A stretch of 42,353 bases of DNA, from assembly GCA_050330095.1 (NCBI GenBank), contig JBHJOC010000002.1:1-42353 (forward strand), read 5' to 3'. The notes below the pieces were generated by a model. The model worked only from the letters and a program-made list of their open reading frames with translations. It did no database searches and was not told the origin of the DNA. Numbering within the stretch: the first letter of the stretch is position 1; every line of letters starts with the position of its first letter. This document shows positions 1 to 9,189 of this stretch, piece after piece. The DNA comes from JBCBWG01 sp036804185. GTDB lineage: Bacteria; Pseudomonadota; Alphaproteobacteria; Rhizobiales; Hyphomicrobiaceae. The position numbers were made by a program, and so were the translations under genes.

Positions 1-3000
1 CTACAGGCGGCATTCGTCGATTTTGGGGGAAATCGCCACGGCTTTCTCGCCTTCAACGAGATCCACCCCGATTATTACCAGATCCCCTACGCTGATCGTC
101 AGGCCCTGCTCGCAGCCGAGGCCGCTGAAGCGCGTGCCAGTGACGAAGACGCCGACTTTGATTCGCCCGACAGCAGCGGCCGCCGCTCCGGCAGTGGTGA
201 CGAGTCCGATGGGTCGCACAGCCATCAGGCGGGCGGGCAGTCAGCGTCTCGCAGCGGTGATCGAAGCCACCGCAGCTCCGATCGCGGAGGGCGGGGACGC
301 GGCCGTGGCAGGCGTGACCGTCGCGGTGGCAGGCCGCAGGCGCGCCCGACGGAGCCCGGCTCCGAACTTCTTGACCTGAGTGATGAGACGGGCATGGACA
401 CCCGCGCTATAGACGTGTCCGCCATCATGCCTTTGGAAGACCCCATAGCTGCAGGCGACGTTCTAGGATTAGGGGCACCGGAGCCTTCTCCTGTTGGATC
501 TGATCTCGGTTCGGACGGGGATGAGCCTGGGGCTGACGGCTCGATAGCGCTGGCGCAACGAGCCGATGATGTCGTTCGCAGTGAGATTGTCCAGCCAGGG
601 GATGCGGGGGGTGTCGCGGAGCAGGGCGACGACCTGGCCTCTCCTGTCAACGAGCCGGACTTTGACAATGCGGATGCCACCTCTGAGGCGACCGGCGGCC
701 CCGCCGACCGTGGCCACTTGGTGAGCGCGGCGACCGCTGCAGAGAATGAGCGGTCTGCGGAGCCACGGCCATTGTCAACAGTGTGTGCCGATGATCCGTC
801 GTTCGCTTCGGCGGATGATGAAGTTCACGCAAGCGTTGATGTCACTGCAGGGGCTGAGGGGTTTGCCCTCGGCCTGAAGCCGGAAGACGAGGATCAGGTC
901 GCCGGACAGGATTCTGCGCCGAGAACGGCTACGGTGGCCTCGGACGCCGTCGCCGCCGACGTCCCAGGCATCGCCGAACCTCAGACCGAGACGTCCCGTT
1001 CCGGTCGCGACGACGCGCAGGGCGACGATCAGGACGACGAGGCCGACCCAGTGCAGGCCCCGCGCGGTGGCCGCAGCGGCGACGGCGATGCCGAAGTCGA
1101 GAGCCTCGGCAACGATGATGATGGCCTCGACGATGTGCGCCCGCGTCAGCCGCGCCGGCTGAGGTCGTACAAGATCCAGGAGGTCATCAAGCGCCGCCAG
1201 GTGGTTCTCGTGCAGGTCGTCAAGGAAGAACGCGGCACCAAGGGTGCTGCGCTGACGACGTATCTGTCACTCGCGGGGCGTTACACCGTCCTGATGCCCA
1301 ACACAGCGCGCGGCGGCGGGATTTCGCGCAAGATCACCAATGCCGTCGACCGCAAACGGCTGAAGGCGATCGCTCAGGAACTCGACGTTCCCGATGGCAT
1401 GGGCCTCATCATCAGGACGGCCGGCGCGAGCCGCACGAAGCAAGAGATCAAGCGTGATTTTGAGTATTTGCTTCGTCTTTGGGAAAGCGTGCGGGACCTG
1501 ACACTCGAATCCACCGCGCCAGCACTCGTCTACGAAGAGGGCAATCTGATCAAGCGGGCGATCCGCGACCTCTACACGAAAGACATCGAAGAGATCCTGG
1601 TTGCTGGCGACGAAGCCTATCGTGAAGCCAAAGACTTCATGAAAATGCTGACGCCGAGCCACGCTAAGAACGTCATCAAATACGAAGAGCCTGAATCACT
1701 GTTTTCACGGTTCGGTATGGAGCAGCAACTTGCCGCGCTGTTCTCGCCAAACGTGTCGCTGCCATCGGGCGGCTATGTGGTGATCAACCAGACCGAGGCG
1801 CTGGTCTCGATCGACATCAACTCCGGCCGCGCAACACGTGAGTTCTCCATCGAGGACACCGCGCTCAAGACCAATCTCGAAGCTGCAACCGAAATCGCCC
1901 GCCAACTGAGATTGCGCGACCTTGCTGGTCTCATCGTGATCGACTTCATCGACATGGATGAGAAGCGCAACAACAGGGCGGTTGAGCGCCGGCTGAAAGA
2001 GTGCCTGAAAGAAGACCGCGCGCGGATCCAGGTCGGTCGGATCAGCCATTTCGGCTTGCTCGAGATGTCGCGGCAGCGGCTTCGGACCGGCATGCTCGAG
2101 GGCTCGACCACCCAGTGTCCGCATTGTCAAGGAACGGGAGTCGTGCGCTCGGTCGAATCCGTCGCTCTCGCTGTGTTGCGGGGTGCAGAGGATGCCGCCG
2201 AGAACTGCGGTGGTCTGATCGTCGCCCGCTGCGCGCCCGACGTCGCGTTCTACATCCTGAACCACAAGCGAAAGTTTGTTGCCGACCTCGAGCAGCACCA
2301 TCAGGTGCGATTCGAGATTCAGGGCAGTCACGAGCAGCAGGGCGCGACCTTCGTCATCGAGCGTCCGCTGGCGGCCGCAGCGCCGGTATTGGCTCAAAAA
2401 CATGCCCCGCAGCCCAGTCAACAGCCAGGCCACCACAACCATCGGGGCCAACAGAACGGCCTGCGGCAGCCGTCGCATCAGACGCGCGCACAACCATCTC
2501 CTCAGCGTTCAGCCGTCAGTTTCGAGCATGGCTTCGAGGGGACTGTCGATGAGGAAGACGACGTCGTGGAGGTCGCGACATTCGGCGGCGAAGCGACACG
2601 TGAGGCAACCGGCGACAAAAGCCGCGGGCGCGCCCGTCGCAAGCGTGGCGGCCGTCGCGGCGGCTTTGCCGTCGCGGGAGCCGTGTCCGATGATGGCGAC
2701 GACCTCGACGTCGACGCCGAGGTGGACCGCAGCGACGATGAGGGTGACGACGAAAGCCGTCGAGATGGGTCAGAGGCTGCTGCAGGGGCGGCGGGCCAGG
2801 TGGAGGAGGGCCAGGGTCGCCGTGGTCGCCGGCGTGGACGGCGCGGTGGGCAACGAAACCGCGACCGCGTCGATTCGCAACCTGCAACAGGCGATGTGTC
2901 CCGGCCAGGCGCTCCGCAACCCCAACTGTCTGACGTCGAAGCCATTGGCGAAGGCGATGCCAGGATACGCAGCAGCTATGCATATCAGGCAGGCACTGTC

Positions 3001-3555
3001 ACGTCAGCGGCCGCTGTATCGCGCCGCGGTTTGGCTGGACGCCGATCCGACGATGATTTCGCGTCCGGTCACGACCTTGATGACGGCCGGCGGTCTGAAA
3101 GAGATCGCAGTGGGGAGCGAGAGGCCCCTTCAACGGATTTGGTCATCGCGGCGGCAGACACACGGCATCAGGAAGTCGGTGACGCGGACGTCGCTTTCGC
3201 CGAGCCTGTCAGGCATTTGGCCAGGAACACGACTGGTGCGATCGAGGGCGAAACGGCTCAGCTGTCGACGGACGCGTCGAGTGATTTATCCCATGGCGCG
3301 ACATCTGGCGCCAACGGTTCGTCCCAGCGTGTCGGCACAGCCGAGGGTTCGCCGAGCCCGGCGGAGCCGGTATCGGAGGTGATCGTCGAGGACGTGCCGG
3401 ACACGCCCGCGAAAGTTCACTGGGGCGAGCCGACCTCAACGGCTCCGGTGGTCAGCCACCTCGTCGTCGGGACGACCGCACCGCCGCCGAGTGAAACGGA
3501 CGCGGCCGAGCAGAAGCCACAGCGAAAGGGTTGGTGGCAACGAAGCTTTGGTTGA
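1..3555 (+). CDS. rne: ribonuclease E (5' end outside window)
   Basis: Endoribonuclease that starts mRNA decay and processes rRNA and tRNA precursors, and scaffolds the degradosome. The frame is open from base 1, so the gene begins upstream; the ATG at 394 is internal. The first ~44 residues are the start of the S1 RNA-binding domain (AAFVDFGGNRHGFLAF). An acidic insert of about 335 residues follows, with an Arg/Gly box near 94-113, and S1 resumes near residue 381. The DNase I-like catalytic part carries both metal-binding aspartates, D605 in VSIDINSGRA and D648 in LIVIDFIDM (window numbering). The zinc link CPHC is at 706-709. The C-terminal ~390 residues look disordered, with basic RGRRRGRRGG-type patches, and end in a Trp-containing basic tail (KGWWQR) resembling other Hyphomicrobiales RNase E termini as I recall them. 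1184 residues are visible. Identification is secure. Confidence 0.97.
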   Translation, partial: LQAAFVDFGGNRHGFLAFNEIHPDYYQIPYADRQALLAAEAAEARASDEDADFDSPDSSGRRSGSGDESDGSHSHQAGGQSASRSGDRSHRSSDRGGRGRGRGRRDRRGGRPQARPTEPGSELLDLSDETGMDTRAIDVSAIMPLEDPIAAGDVLGLGAPEPSPVGSDLGSDGDEPGADGSIALAQRADDVVRSEIVQPGDAGGVAEQGDDLASPVNEPDFDNADATSEATGGPADRGHLVSAATAAENERSAEPRPLSTVCADDPSFASADDEVHASVDVTAGAEGFALGLKPEDEDQVAGQDSAPRTATVASDAVAADVPGIAEPQTETSRSGRDDAQGDDQDDEADPVQAPRGGRSGDGDAEVESLGNDDDGLDDVRPRQPRRLRSYKIQEVIKRRQVVLVQVVKEERGTKGAALTTYLSLAGRYTVLMPNTARGGGISRKITNAVDRKRLKAIAQELDVPDGMGLIIRTAGASRTKQEIKRDFEYLLRLWESVRDLTLESTAPALVYEEGNLIKRAIRDLYTKDIEEILVAGDEAYREAKDFMKMLTPSHAKNVIKYEEPESLFSRFGMEQQLAALFSPNVSLPSGGYVVINQTEALVSIDINSGRATREFSIEDTALKTNLEAATEIARQLRLRDLAGLIVIDFIDMDEKRNNRAVERRLKECLKEDRARIQVGRISHFGLLEMSRQRLRTGMLEGSTTQCPHCQGTGVVRSVESVALAVLRGAEDAAENCGGLIVARCAPDVAFYILNHKRKFVADLEQHHQVRFEIQGSHEQQGATFVIERPLAAAAPVLAQKHAPQPSQQPGHHNHRGQQNGLRQPSHQTRAQPSPQRSAVSFEHGFEGTVDEEDDVVEVATFGGEATREATGDKSRGRARRKRGGRRGGFAVAGAVSDDGDDLDVDAEVDRSDDEGDDESRRDGSEAAAGAAGQVEEGQGRRGRRRGRRGGQRNRDRVDSQPATGDVSRPGAPQPQLSDVEAIGEGDARIRSSYAYQAGTVTSAAAVSRRGLAGRRSDDDFASGHDLDDGRRSERDRSGEREAPSTDLVIAAADTRHQEVGDADVAFAEPVRHLARNTTGAIEGETAQLSTDASSDLSHGATSGANGSSQRVGTAEGSPSPAEPVSEVIVEDVPDTPAKVHWGEPTSTAPVVSHLVVGTTAPPPSETDAAEQKPQRKGWWQRSFG

Positions 3556-3816
3556 TGGGTGCGAGAGCGGTTGAGCGGCGCTTCGGCTCAACTGCTCCTC
3601 TTGCGCCTCACTCCCGTGGACAAGGCCGCAATGCCACGTCCGCGCCGGGCCCAGGGACCAATCAAGCTGACAACCTGAAATGAGGTTCGGCCGATAACTC
3701 GTACTGCCGATCAGCAGGCCCTAGCTGTGAACCTTCAGGAGGTTGTTCATTGCGACCGGACGCTGTTGTCCATCCGGCCGCACTCGGTGAAGCTGAAGTC
3801 GCCAAACGAACAGCGA
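3556..3816. other. convergent intergenic region between rne and the 3817 gene
   Basis: It holds the rne terminator hairpin and no convincing ORF. About 25 nt around 3687-3713 resemble one end of the dispersed element described at 14516 and 28819, but too briefly to call a copy. Confidence 0.5.
3565..3597 (+). terminator. probable rne terminator hairpin
   Basis: Ten bases after the rne stop, GTTGAGC (3570-3576) pairs with GCTCAAC (3586-3592). The stem extends outward through AGCG/TGCT with one G-T wobble, giving about 11 bp and a 9-nt loop. The following CCTCTT is only partly T-rich. Confidence 0.55.
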
Positions 3817-4713
3817 TCACCGGGCGGGCCGAAGCGCGACGAAGGGAACGAAACCGAGGCCGCGCAGTGTTGCTTCAGCGTTTAGCTGCTCGGTTGGTGA
3901 AGTGACCCATTCTTGAACCAAGACCGGTTTTCCAGTGCGCGTGACACGGTTCAGGAAATGCCGCGAGGACTCGAAGCCGGCCGTGTCGAGACGCGCGCGC
4001 CCGCTTTCGTGCTCGAGGATCAGCCCGCGCGTGACAAACCCATCGATCGCTTGCACCACTCTGGTGTGTGAGAGCCACGTGACGGGTCCTTCCACCAGCA
4101 CGAGAAACGCAGGCCTGAGACGGTTGGCGTGGCGTACGGCTCCGAGCACACGCTCGAGGGTATCGTCCTCTTGAGAAAGTTCGGCCGTCACAGAGAGAAC
4201 GACGCCTCGGAAACCAGCCTCAGCGAGCCGATCCAGGCGCGCCGACGGCGAGCCGTAGAGCGAAACGGGGTTCAGAATCGGTCGTCCAAGCGTCGCCATC
4301 GGCACGATCTCGAGTGTGGCGATCGCATCCTGGATGCTGGAAGGCTGGGCAGTGCTGAGTGCCGCGTCCGTCGCTGCCGCGGTTAAGACGTGCAGCGTTC
4401 GGGAGTCTGACACGATCGATGGCCCGATCGATGTCACGGCTACGGATGTGAACGCAGCCTGCCCAGGGGCAGTGCCGGACCGTGCCTCTGGCGCGAAATC
4501 CGAGATCTCACGCCAAGCCGCGGGGAGTGTCTCGAACGCTGTGCTCCGCACAAGCGGCGGTTCGGTTGAAACATAAAGCGCTGCAGCACCACTGCCGACG
4601 ATCGCAGTCGTGAGCGCTGCGAAGATCACGACACGTTTCAGAAGCTTTGCAGCAGTCCACCGGTGCGTCGTTGGCGCGGCTCCGATATCATAAGTACTCG
4701 ATCGTCTTGCCAT
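3817..4713 (-). CDS. membrane-anchored hypothetical protein, possible TIM-barrel
   Basis: 298 residues from the ATG at 4713, which has AGGAA about 8 nt upstream; the frame runs open further upstream but without a better start. A basic N-terminus is followed by one hydrophobic segment (about residues 28-49, VVIFAALTTAIVGSGAAALY), so the protein is probably exported and anchored. The C-terminal half has alternating short beta-like runs (GVVLSV, PAFLVLVEG, GLILEH, PVLVQEWV, GFVPFVAL). These resemble the barrel strands of GH114 / endo-alpha-1,4-polygalactosaminidase-like proteins, but I see no decisive catalytic motif. It stands alone and converges on rne. The fold suggestion is weak inference. 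Confidence 0.6.
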   Translation of the reverse strand: MARRSSTYDIGAAPTTHRWTAAKLLKRVVIFAALTTAIVGSGAAALYVSTEPPLVRSTAFETLPAAWREISDFAPEARSGTAPGQAAFTSVAVTSIGPSIVSDSRTLHVLTAAATDAALSTAQPSSIQDAIATLEIVPMATLGRPILNPVSLYGSPSARLDRLAEAGFRGVVLSVTAELSQEDDTLERVLGAVRHANRLRPAFLVLVEGPVTWLSHTRVVQAIDGFVTRGLILEHESGRARLDTAGFESSRHFLNRVTRTGKPVLVQEWVTSPTEQLNAEATLRGLGFVPFVALRPAR

Positions 4714-5220
4714 CAAAGGTTCCTGTGGGCCGCCCATTTTCATGGGCTGAGAGACTTGTGGTGCAGTGCAAGGCGGGTCGTCGCGTGCACGGCCTCGCCT
4801 TGCCTTCCCTCGCAAGAGCGGCAGCGCTTTAGAACACACGCGGCAGTCGATACAACGATTGCAATGCGCCGCTAACTTCGTTCAGGTGCATTCGTTGCAA
4901 ATTCGTCTCGATTTTCTCCGCTCTCAAATATCATTCATTCCGTCCCGCTACGGAGTGGTTGCCCACAGACATTGCGCGGACGGTCGCTTGCCGCACCAGG
5001 TGGTCCGCTCACGGCTGCATCCAGTCGCCACGGCAGGGCTACGACCTGAACGTCGATCCCGCCGTGTGCCAATGAATGGCGTTGCGCAAGGGTAAACCTC
5101 GGTGAAGTTGCGCGTTGGCGGGCTCGGCAGAAGGGCGGAGTCGACGTCCAGGGGTTCTGAAAATTTCTCGAGACTTTAGCGAAGCGCGTCGATGGCCCGT
5201 TAACCTGCAGTTATGCCATT
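4714..5220. other. divergent intergenic region
   Basis: About 500 nt between the start of the minus-strand anchored protein and the plus-strand kinase frame. The stretch near 4890-4950 is AT-richer than its surroundings and probably holds promoters. I could not place a convincing -35/-10 pair, and see no RNA gene or hairpin. Confidence 0.4.
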
Positions 5221-5421
5221 GTGTCTAATGCTGAAAAGAGATTTCACGAGCGATCCCTGATGCTAAGACAACTCTCGAACACAAAAACATCTTCGCTCAT
5301 CAGCGACTATGCGGCTCTCCTCGGGGACGCTGCATTGCGCACGCGCACCAGAAACGCGGAGCAGGCTGCCCGCCTCGAAGCCGAAATCGCCAGCCGGATC
5401 TAATCTGAGTTCGTTGCCAAT
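5221..5421 (+). pseudogene. N-terminal part of the histidine kinase frame, closed by in-frame TAA
   Basis: From the GTG at 5221 this frame codes for about 60 residues, largely helical and charged (RTRTRNAEQAARLEAEIASRI), then meets TAA at 5401-5403. Reading past the stop gives SEFVANMSHELRTPLN in the same frame, the canonical junction into a histidine kinase dimerisation domain. Related kinases have Lys at the stop position (KSEFLANMSHELRTPLN), so a single AAA to TAA change explains the break. The frame is closed upstream by TGA at 5158-5160. Either a real nonsense mutation or a sequencing error. Confidence 0.6.
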
Positions 5422-6132
5422 ATGAGCCACGAACTGAGAACGCCGCTCAATACGATTATCGGATTCTCGAAGCTGCTCGCGGAGCTTGAGAAGCGCAGGC
5501 TCGATGATGCAGATATCGTCCAATATGCGCGACTCATTCAGGATGCCTCGAGCCATCTGCTTGGTATCATCAACGATATTCTCGAGATTACAAAGATCCA
5601 GTCCGGCACCTACACTCTCGATAAGCGCGAGAATGATCTCAACGAGATCGTCGAGGCCGCGTTCGCCGACCATCGCAAGCACGCCGAGGAGCACCAGGTG
5701 ACCATCAATCTCGCAACATCGGCTGCGCTCGACCCGCTCTGGTGCGATGGCGAGCGGATTGCGCGGGCGTGCAGCTGCCTGCTCGATAACGCCATCAAGT
5801 TCACGCCGCAGGGCGGTTCCGTGACTGTCGAGACGCATGCGCGCCGTAGCGGCGGCGCGGCCGTCGTCTTCCGCGACACGGGCATCGGCATGAGTGCGGA
5901 GGAAATCAAGATCGCCCTGTTGCCATTCGGCCAAGTCGACGGAGGCCGCTCGCGGTGGCGGGAGGGGACCGGCCTCGGGCTCACGATCGCACGCGGGATC
6001 GTTGAATTGCATGGCGGCCGGCTTGTGATCAGAAGCGAGAAGGGGCAGGGGACCGAGGTCGCCTTGCTGCTGCCTGCGGGCTCGCACAACCCATCGCGCG
6101 CTCGCCGCGGCGAGCAGGGAGATCGCGCATGA
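5422..6132 (+). CDS. soluble histidine kinase, DHp and ATPase domains
   Basis: Two-component sensor kinase core. All boxes are present: H-box SHELRTPLN (phospho-acceptor His 3 from this start), N-box DNAIKF (N123), G1 DTGIGM (152-157), F-box PFGQ (168-171) and G2 GTGLGL (182-187). No membrane segment or recognised sensor domain is visible. The listed start is the first ATG after an in-frame TAA at 5401-5403; it has no good ribosome-binding site and would remove the start of the first dimerisation helix. The intact gene was therefore probably 5221-6132, and this piece may not be functional. The stop overlaps the ATG of the HerA-like ATPase by 4 nt (ATGA), so the two were translationally coupled. 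No response regulator is adjacent. Both sides of the stop still read as coding, which argues that the lesion is recent or an error. Confidence 0.75.
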   Translation: MSHELRTPLNTIIGFSKLLAELEKRRLDDADIVQYARLIQDASSHLLGIINDILEITKIQSGTYTLDKRENDLNEIVEAAFADHRKHAEEHQVTINLATSAALDPLWCDGERIARACSCLLDNAIKFTPQGGSVTVETHARRSGGAAVVFRDTGIGMSAEEIKIALLPFGQVDGGRSRWREGTGLGLTIARGIVELHGGRLVIRSEKGQGTEVALLLPAGSHNPSRARRGEQGDRA

Positions 6133-8336
6133 CAGCGACCTCGAGGCTAGAGACGACTGCTCCCAAGACGTTCGACGTGGTCGATGACCTTGGCGACGGA
6201 TCCATCGGACGCATCGTGTCCGTGACCGGCTCTAAGGCGATTGTTCTGCTCGATAATCAGCTGATCGGCCGGGCTCTATCCATCAACGATCGCCCGGAAA
6301 TGGGAACGCTGCTTGCCATTCCGCAGCAGCGAACGACCGTGCTGGCGATTGTTTCGGCGTTGAGCGTTCCGGTGCCTGCACACAGTGATCAAGACACTGA
6401 AATCTGGATCGCCGAGTTGGGCCTCGTCGGTGAACTCGCTCATGACGACGAGCACAAGCCGAAGTCGTTCAGCCGCGGCGTTTCGGCGTATCCGGCGCTC
6501 GGTGATCGCGTTCGCGTCGCGCGAAAGCATGAGCTCGAATACACGTTCTGCGGCACGAGGTCCGACAACGTTCGGATCGGCACGATCCGCCAGGACAGCA
6601 GCATCCCTGCGATGGTCAAAGTGGACGATCTCCTCGGCAAGCACTTCGCAATCCTGGGGACGACCGGAACCGGCAAGTCTTGTACGACGGCACTGATCCT
6701 GCGCTCGATCCTGCAGCAGAACCCGAACGCCCACGTGATGCTCCTCGATCCTCACAATGAGTATTCGACGGCTTTTCCGGAATGGGCTGAGGTGATTTCC
6801 CCTCGAACATTGCAGCTTCCCTATTGGCTGCTGACGTTTGAGGAAATGGTCGAGGTTGTCATCGGCAATCCAGAGGAGCGCAAGGCTGAGGTCGAGATCC
6901 TTCAGGAGCTGATTCCGATCGCGAAATCGCGGTACTCGACCGCACGCGGCAGCAAGGAGCACCACGTAACGCGGCGAGGCGGCGAACTCGGCGCCCGATA
7001 CTCAGTCGATACACCGTCACCCTATCGCATGTCGGATCTGCTCAGTCTCATCGACGAGCGGATGGGCAAGCTCGAAAACAAGCGCGATCTCCATCCCTAC
7101 AAGCAGATCCGCAACCGGATCGATATGATCAGCCGGGATTCGCGCTACGCATTCATGTTCGGTGCGGTGACGGTGCAGGATAGCATGGCCCAGATCCTGG
7201 GCCGATTGTTCAGGGTGCCTGTCAACGACAAGCCGATCACAATCATCGAGCTGACCGGTTTGCCGACCGAGATCATCAACGTCGTTGTGTCGGTGCTGTG
7301 CAGGATGACCTTCGACTTTGCTCTGTGGGGCGACGGCGAGGTTCCAGTCACGCTCGTGTGTGAGGAGGCGCACCGTTACGTTCCGGCGCGAACTGACACC
7401 GGTTTTGAGCCGTGCCGGCGCGCGATTGCGAAAATCGCGAAGGAAGGCCGCAAATACGGGGCATCGCTCTGCATCGTAACACAGCGGCCGGCCGAGATCG
7501 ACCCGACGATCCTCTCGCAGTGCAACACCGTGTTTGCGCTGCGGATGTCGAATGACCGCGACCAGCAAATCGTTCAGTCGGCTGTTTCTGACACGGGTTC
7601 GGGACTTCTCGAGTTCCTGCCAGCGCTCGGACAGCGCGAGGCGATTGCCTTCGGCGATGGCGTTGCGCTGCCGGTCCGCATCAAGTTCGACGAACTACGG
7701 TCGGATTGCCTGCCACGTTCGTCGACAGCGCGGTTCTCGGAGAAGTGGCAGAACTCGATTGGTGACGAAGCATTCCTGAAGCGCGTCGTTGATCGCTGGC
7801 GTTCCTCTGGGATGGGGGGCGCGGAGCTGGAGACCGAGGCCGAGCTGATCGAGCCTGCTGTCGAGCCGATGTCCGCCCAGCTTCAGCCGCGGCGGACCGT
7901 TACCGCATTCGAGCCGTCGTCGGCGCAGCGTGCTGGAGGTTCCGGAAATCCAGGGCCGCAGCGTTTCGCTGCTGGCCATGGTGCTGAGGCCTTCGCGCGC
8001 GACTTAAAGGCGCCGGCGACTGCGAGTTCGCCTCCACCCCTTCGCAGCGCCGTCCCATCACGATCGCTGGACCTTGTCGACGCATCGTCCGCGCAGAGCC
8101 AAAGTGACGCCGGCACCCGCGCTCGGGACTCTGCGAGCACGATGGACACCAATGGCGCGCGCGTGCTGGCCCATGCTGGAGTCGGGCAGGCACCACGCGA
8201 TCTTGGTGGAGCAGAGCCCGCGATCGCGAGACCGCCATCATCGCCTGCATCGAGCGCTCAACGCGCACGCGGAGGTCGGGCGTCTGAGAGCGAAGCGCTG
8301 CTTGCCTTGCGTCAGCGGCTCCTCAATCGGTCCTGA
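6129..8336 (+). CDS. HerA-like (DUF87) ATPase
   Basis: 735 residues. It starts with a beta-rich HAS-barrel-like region (about 20-150), then a HerA/FtsK-type P-loop ATPase: Walker A GTTGTGKS at 177-184, Walker B LVCEEAHR at 409-416, VTQRPAEID at 450-458 and ILSQCNTVFALRM just after. HerA family members are hexameric DNA translocases or helicases, in archaea working with the nuclease NurA, and in bacteria often in defence or repair. No NurA or SIR2 partner lies next to it. The last ~170 residues (from about 565) are Pro/Ala/Ser/Arg-rich and probably disordered. It overlaps the kinase gene by 4 nt, an unusual pairing for this ATPase. Family is secure; biological role unknown. Confidence 0.88.
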   Translation: MTATSRLETTAPKTFDVVDDLGDGSIGRIVSVTGSKAIVLLDNQLIGRALSINDRPEMGTLLAIPQQRTTVLAIVSALSVPVPAHSDQDTEIWIAELGLVGELAHDDEHKPKSFSRGVSAYPALGDRVRVARKHELEYTFCGTRSDNVRIGTIRQDSSIPAMVKVDDLLGKHFAILGTTGTGKSCTTALILRSILQQNPNAHVMLLDPHNEYSTAFPEWAEVISPRTLQLPYWLLTFEEMVEVVIGNPEERKAEVEILQELIPIAKSRYSTARGSKEHHVTRRGGELGARYSVDTPSPYRMSDLLSLIDERMGKLENKRDLHPYKQIRNRIDMISRDSRYAFMFGAVTVQDSMAQILGRLFRVPVNDKPITIIELTGLPTEIINVVVSVLCRMTFDFALWGDGEVPVTLVCEEAHRYVPARTDTGFEPCRRAIAKIAKEGRKYGASLCIVTQRPAEIDPTILSQCNTVFALRMSNDRDQQIVQSAVSDTGSGLLEFLPALGQREAIAFGDGVALPVRIKFDELRSDCLPRSSTARFSEKWQNSIGDEAFLKRVVDRWRSSGMGGAELETEAELIEPAVEPMSAQLQPRRTVTAFEPSSAQRAGGSGNPGPQRFAAGHGAEAFARDLKAPATASSPPPLRSAVPSRSLDLVDASSAQSQSDAGTRARDSASTMDTNGARVLAHAGVGQAPRDLGGAEPAIARPPSSPASSAQRARGGRASESEALLALRQRLLNRS

Positions 8337-8475
8337 GCGGCGAGGAGCGCGCGAACGGGCCTCAACGTCCACGAGCATGGTGAGGAGCCAATCCTCCGGA
8401 CTGGCGGGGGGAGGTGCATGTCGCCGTCCGTCTCCCACACGCCGTGGGCGTGCGCCTTGCGCCCGTGAGCCCCAT

Positions 8476-9189
8476 TCAGCCGCGCCTGCCAACCCTCTCG
8501 GCCTCGCGCGATGTCAAGTCGGCCAGAACGGTCTCGCCGGCGGTGCAGCGTTGTCCGATGCAGACATGGGCCGCAGCGGAGGGGGGCAGATAGACATCCA
8601 CCCGGCTGCCGAACCGAATGAGACCGTACCGCTGCCCGATGCCAACAGTGTCGCCTTCGCCGGCGAACGTGACAATACGACGCGCCAACATCCCGGCGAT
8701 CTGAACGACGGCAATCTCCTCGCCCGTCGGCGTCTCGATCACCAGAGCGCGCCGCTCATTATCCTCGCTCGCCTTATCAAGCGAAGCGTTCATGAATGCA
8801 CCCGGGACATAGACCGATCGCGTGATGCGGCCGGCAATTGGCGCTCGGTTTACGTGCACGTCGAGCAGCGACAGGTAAATCGAAATCCGAACGCGCTCGC
8901 CGCCGTCCATTGCCAGTTCGGGTGGCGGTGCGACCTTCTCAATGGAGACGATCTCGCCGTCGGCTGGGGCGACGACAAGACCTTCGCGCAACGGTGTTAC
9001 CCGGTCTGGATCGCGGAAGAAGAATGCGATCAAAGCGGTGATCGCAAGCAACAGCCAGCCAAGCAGTGACCACAACAGGAATGCCAGCAGCGTTAGCGCC
9101 AGGCTGGTTGCGAGGAACTTGTGCCCATCGCGATGGATTGGCACCAGCATGCGGGACAACGTATCTAAAACACCGGAACGATCCGCCAA
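8476..9189 (-). CDS. psd: phosphatidylserine decarboxylase proenzyme
   Basis: Makes phosphatidylethanolamine from phosphatidylserine at the inner membrane, using a pyruvoyl group formed by self-cleavage. I chose the TTG at 9189 because GGGAGAGG lies just upstream and it gives the usual ~14 residues before VPIHRDGHKF; an upstream TTG (9210) and an ATG (9150) are alternatives. One or two hydrophobic segments at about 25-58 are followed by FFRDP, the catalytic Asp in APADG (D77), DVHVNR (H112) and the cleavage site FGS (G194/S195). At 237 residues it is a short PSD-A type enzyme. pssA, its usual partner in this group, is not downstream; psd instead converges on the HerA-like gene 140 nt away. 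Confidence 0.95.
   Translation of the reverse strand: MADRSGVLDTLSRMLVPIHRDGHKFLATSLALTLLAFLLWSLLGWLLLAITALIAFFFRDPDRVTPLREGLVVAPADGEIVSIEKVAPPPELAMDGGERVRISIYLSLLDVHVNRAPIAGRITRSVYVPGAFMNASLDKASEDNERRALVIETPTGEEIAVVQIAGMLARRIVTFAGEGDTVGIGQRYGLIRFGSRVDVYLPPSAAAHVCIGQRCTAGETVLADLTSREAERVGRRG

Noticed and set aside
394..3555. ATG at 394 as the start of the RNase E gene
   Set aside because: The same frame is open to base 1 and encodes the first half of the S1 domain, so this ATG is internal.
3687..3713. Possible third copy of the 170-nt element
   Set aside because: Only about 25 nt match one end, without the hairpin; chance similarity in high-GC DNA cannot be excluded.
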